The notes under the pieces were generated by a model, which made no database searches, was not told the origin of the DNA, and was given only the letters and a program-made list of their open reading frames with translations. From positions 1 to 14,848 of the forward strand of contig JAAZJT010000041.1 of NCBI GenBank assembly GCA_012800215.1: a DNA stretch of 14,848 bases, read 5' to 3'. The DNA is from Bacillota bacterium (GTDB lineage Bacteria; Bacillota; Dethiobacteria; Dethiobacterales; Dethiobacteraceae). Below are positions 14,053 through 14,848 of this stretch, one piece after another. A program made the translations under genes and the position numbers. Every line of letters starts with the position of its first letter. Positions within the stretch are counted from its first letter, which is position 1.

Positions 14053-14721
14053 CTATTTTTTTAGATCAACACTAAACAAATTATTTTCCATAGCATAAGC
14101 TACAAAATCTGAACGATGTACAAAATTTAGTTTTTCCTTTATTCTGGCTTTATGACTTTCCACTGTTTTAACACTGACGTGTATCATTTCTGCTATTTGC
14201 TTATCAGTATAACCTTGAGCTACCAAAATAAGAATTTCCTTTTGTCGTTTACTTAAGAGATCCTTTTCCTCTTGTTTTTGCTTTTGCTCCCTAGGAAGAA
14301 TGTAGCGTTGTAAAATTTTTTTTGTGAGTAATGGATCAACAATCATCTCCCCCCGCATGACTGCTTTAATTCCCATAATAAGTTCATCATCAGCAGCTTT
14401 CTTTAGTAGATAACCGTTTGCACCCGCCGTGAGGGCTTTGCGTATATAATCTTCATCATCATGAATCGTTAAAATAAGAATTTTCACTTGCGGAAACTGT
14501 TCCCTAATTTTCTTTAATAACTCAATACCATTCTGACCAGGTAAGGTTAAATCAAGAATTATTAACTCCGGAAGTTTTTCCCTGGCAATAGTAAAAGCCT
14601 CATCTACTGATCCTGCTTCACCAATAACCTTCATGTTTATCTGCGTATCTATCAGCATACGCAATCCTTTTCGTACAATGGGGTGATCATCTACAAGTAA
14701 AATATTGATTTGCTTATGCAC
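14053..14721 (-). CDS. NarL/FixJ-family response regulator
   Basis: A 222-residue response regulator. The receiver domain (about 4-120) has the acidic pair Asp11/Asp12 (LLVDDHP), the phosphoacceptor Asp57 in LIILDLTLPG, a Thr in ILILTIHDDE and the Lys in GYLLKKAAD. A linker rich in Gln, Lys and Glu precedes a LuxR-type helix-turn-helix in LSKRQKEILILVAQGYTDKQIAEMI and VSVKTVESHKARI. The start is GTG at 14721, 8 bases from AAGAGGTGA (14735-14727); GTG 14724 is nearly as good, and the upstream ATG at 14760 lacks a ribosome binding site. It has no kinase beside it; the NarX/DegS-type kinase at 4638-6116 is of the matching class and shares its promoter type. It is followed by the LysR-type gene. 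Control of the formate dehydrogenase operon is inferred from position. Confidence 0.93.
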   Translation of the reverse strand: MHKQINILLVDDHPIVRKGLRMLIDTQINMKVIGEAGSVDEAFTIAREKLPELIILDLTLPGQNGIELLKKIREQFPQVKILILTIHDDEDYIRKALTAGANGYLLKKAADDELIMGIKAVMRGEMIVDPLLTKKILQRYILPREQKQKQEEKDLLSKRQKEILILVAQGYTDKQIAEMIHVSVKTVESHKARIKEKLNFVHRSDFVAYAMENNLFSVDLKK

Positions 14722-14788
14722 CACATTCACCTCTTTCCGTTGCAGTGACATTAAGCGCAAGTTATTTTTTTCACAATTTAATTGCTAT

Positions 14789-14815
14789 ATTCTTTATTTT
14801 TACTCATTTTCCTGC
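14789..14815 (-). promoter_or_regulatory. Sigma-H-like promoter of the response regulator gene
   Basis: On the minus strand GCAGGAAAA (14815-14807), an 11-base spacer and AAAGAAT (14795-14789) agree with the sigma-H consensus RnAGGAwww-N11/12-RnnGAAT at every defined position. The gene starts about 68 bases downstream. The rest of 14761-14848 is AT-rich and shows no gene. Confidence 0.6.
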
Positions 14816-14848
14816 TACTTTGGGAAATATTATTTTTACAACCACCCG

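Noticed and set aside
1..14848. CRISPR arrays, tRNA or rRNA genes, insertion sequences and long direct repeats
   Set aside because: None were found on reading both strands; this is by eye, so short or degenerate elements could be missed.

Overview
The window looks like a piece of an anaerobic, Gram-positive clostridial chromosome (Peptococcia/Desulfitobacteriia-like; inference). Strong GGAGG-type ribosome binding sites, two promoters resembling sigma-H sites, a lipoprotein substrate-binding component, a YlbF-family protein, menaquinone synthesis and selenium-dependent formate metabolism all fit. There are no rRNA or tRNA genes, CRISPR arrays, insertion sequences or prophage genes.

Layout. 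(1) 1-1456, minus: a polar amino-acid ABC importer, with a lipoprotein substrate-binding protein first, an intercistronic hairpin, then a permease that runs off the window start. (2) 1596-3285: a divergent pair, a DUF4474 protein (minus) and a zinc-dependent phospholipase C-like protein (plus), around a short shared promoter region. (3) 3354-4446, minus: menG followed by a YlbF/YmcA-family gene. (4) 4638-6116, plus: a NarX/DegS-type sensor histidine kinase. (5) 6141-13360, minus: a six-gene formate dehydrogenase operon, fdhE - rnfC - rnfD - fdhA - fdhB - tatA, with intergenic gaps of 3 to 24 bases. (6) 13615-14721, minus: a NarL-type response regulator followed by a LysR-type DNA-binding domain with no effector domain.

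The operon is the core of the window. fdhA is one 999-residue selenoprotein, read through an in-frame TGA that is followed by a canonical bacterial SECIS hairpin. It has a twin-arginine signal, so the active site should lie outside the membrane. fdhB carries four [4Fe-4S] clusters and a C-terminal membrane anchor. The usual cytochrome b (gamma) subunit is absent. In its place are just two Rnf subunits, RnfC (NADH/FMN/Fe-S) and RnfD (membrane FMN protein), without RnfA, B, E or G. A dedicated 55-residue TatA ends the operon and FdhE begins it. I infer a transmembrane formate:NAD(H) oxidoreductase, FdhA-FdhB-RnfD-RnfC. It could work as NAD+ reduction by external formate, or in reverse as formate production from NADH helped by the membrane potential.

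Regulation. The operon has an extended -10 promoter and a leader of about 130 bases. A 15-bp leader hairpin competes for the same strand with a 13-bp hairpin that would enclose the fdhE ribosome binding site and start codon, which is riboswitch-like architecture. The sensor kinase and response regulator genes, about 8 kb apart on either side of the operon, both have sigma-H-like promoters beginning TAGCAGGAAA. This suggests that they are one split two-component system.
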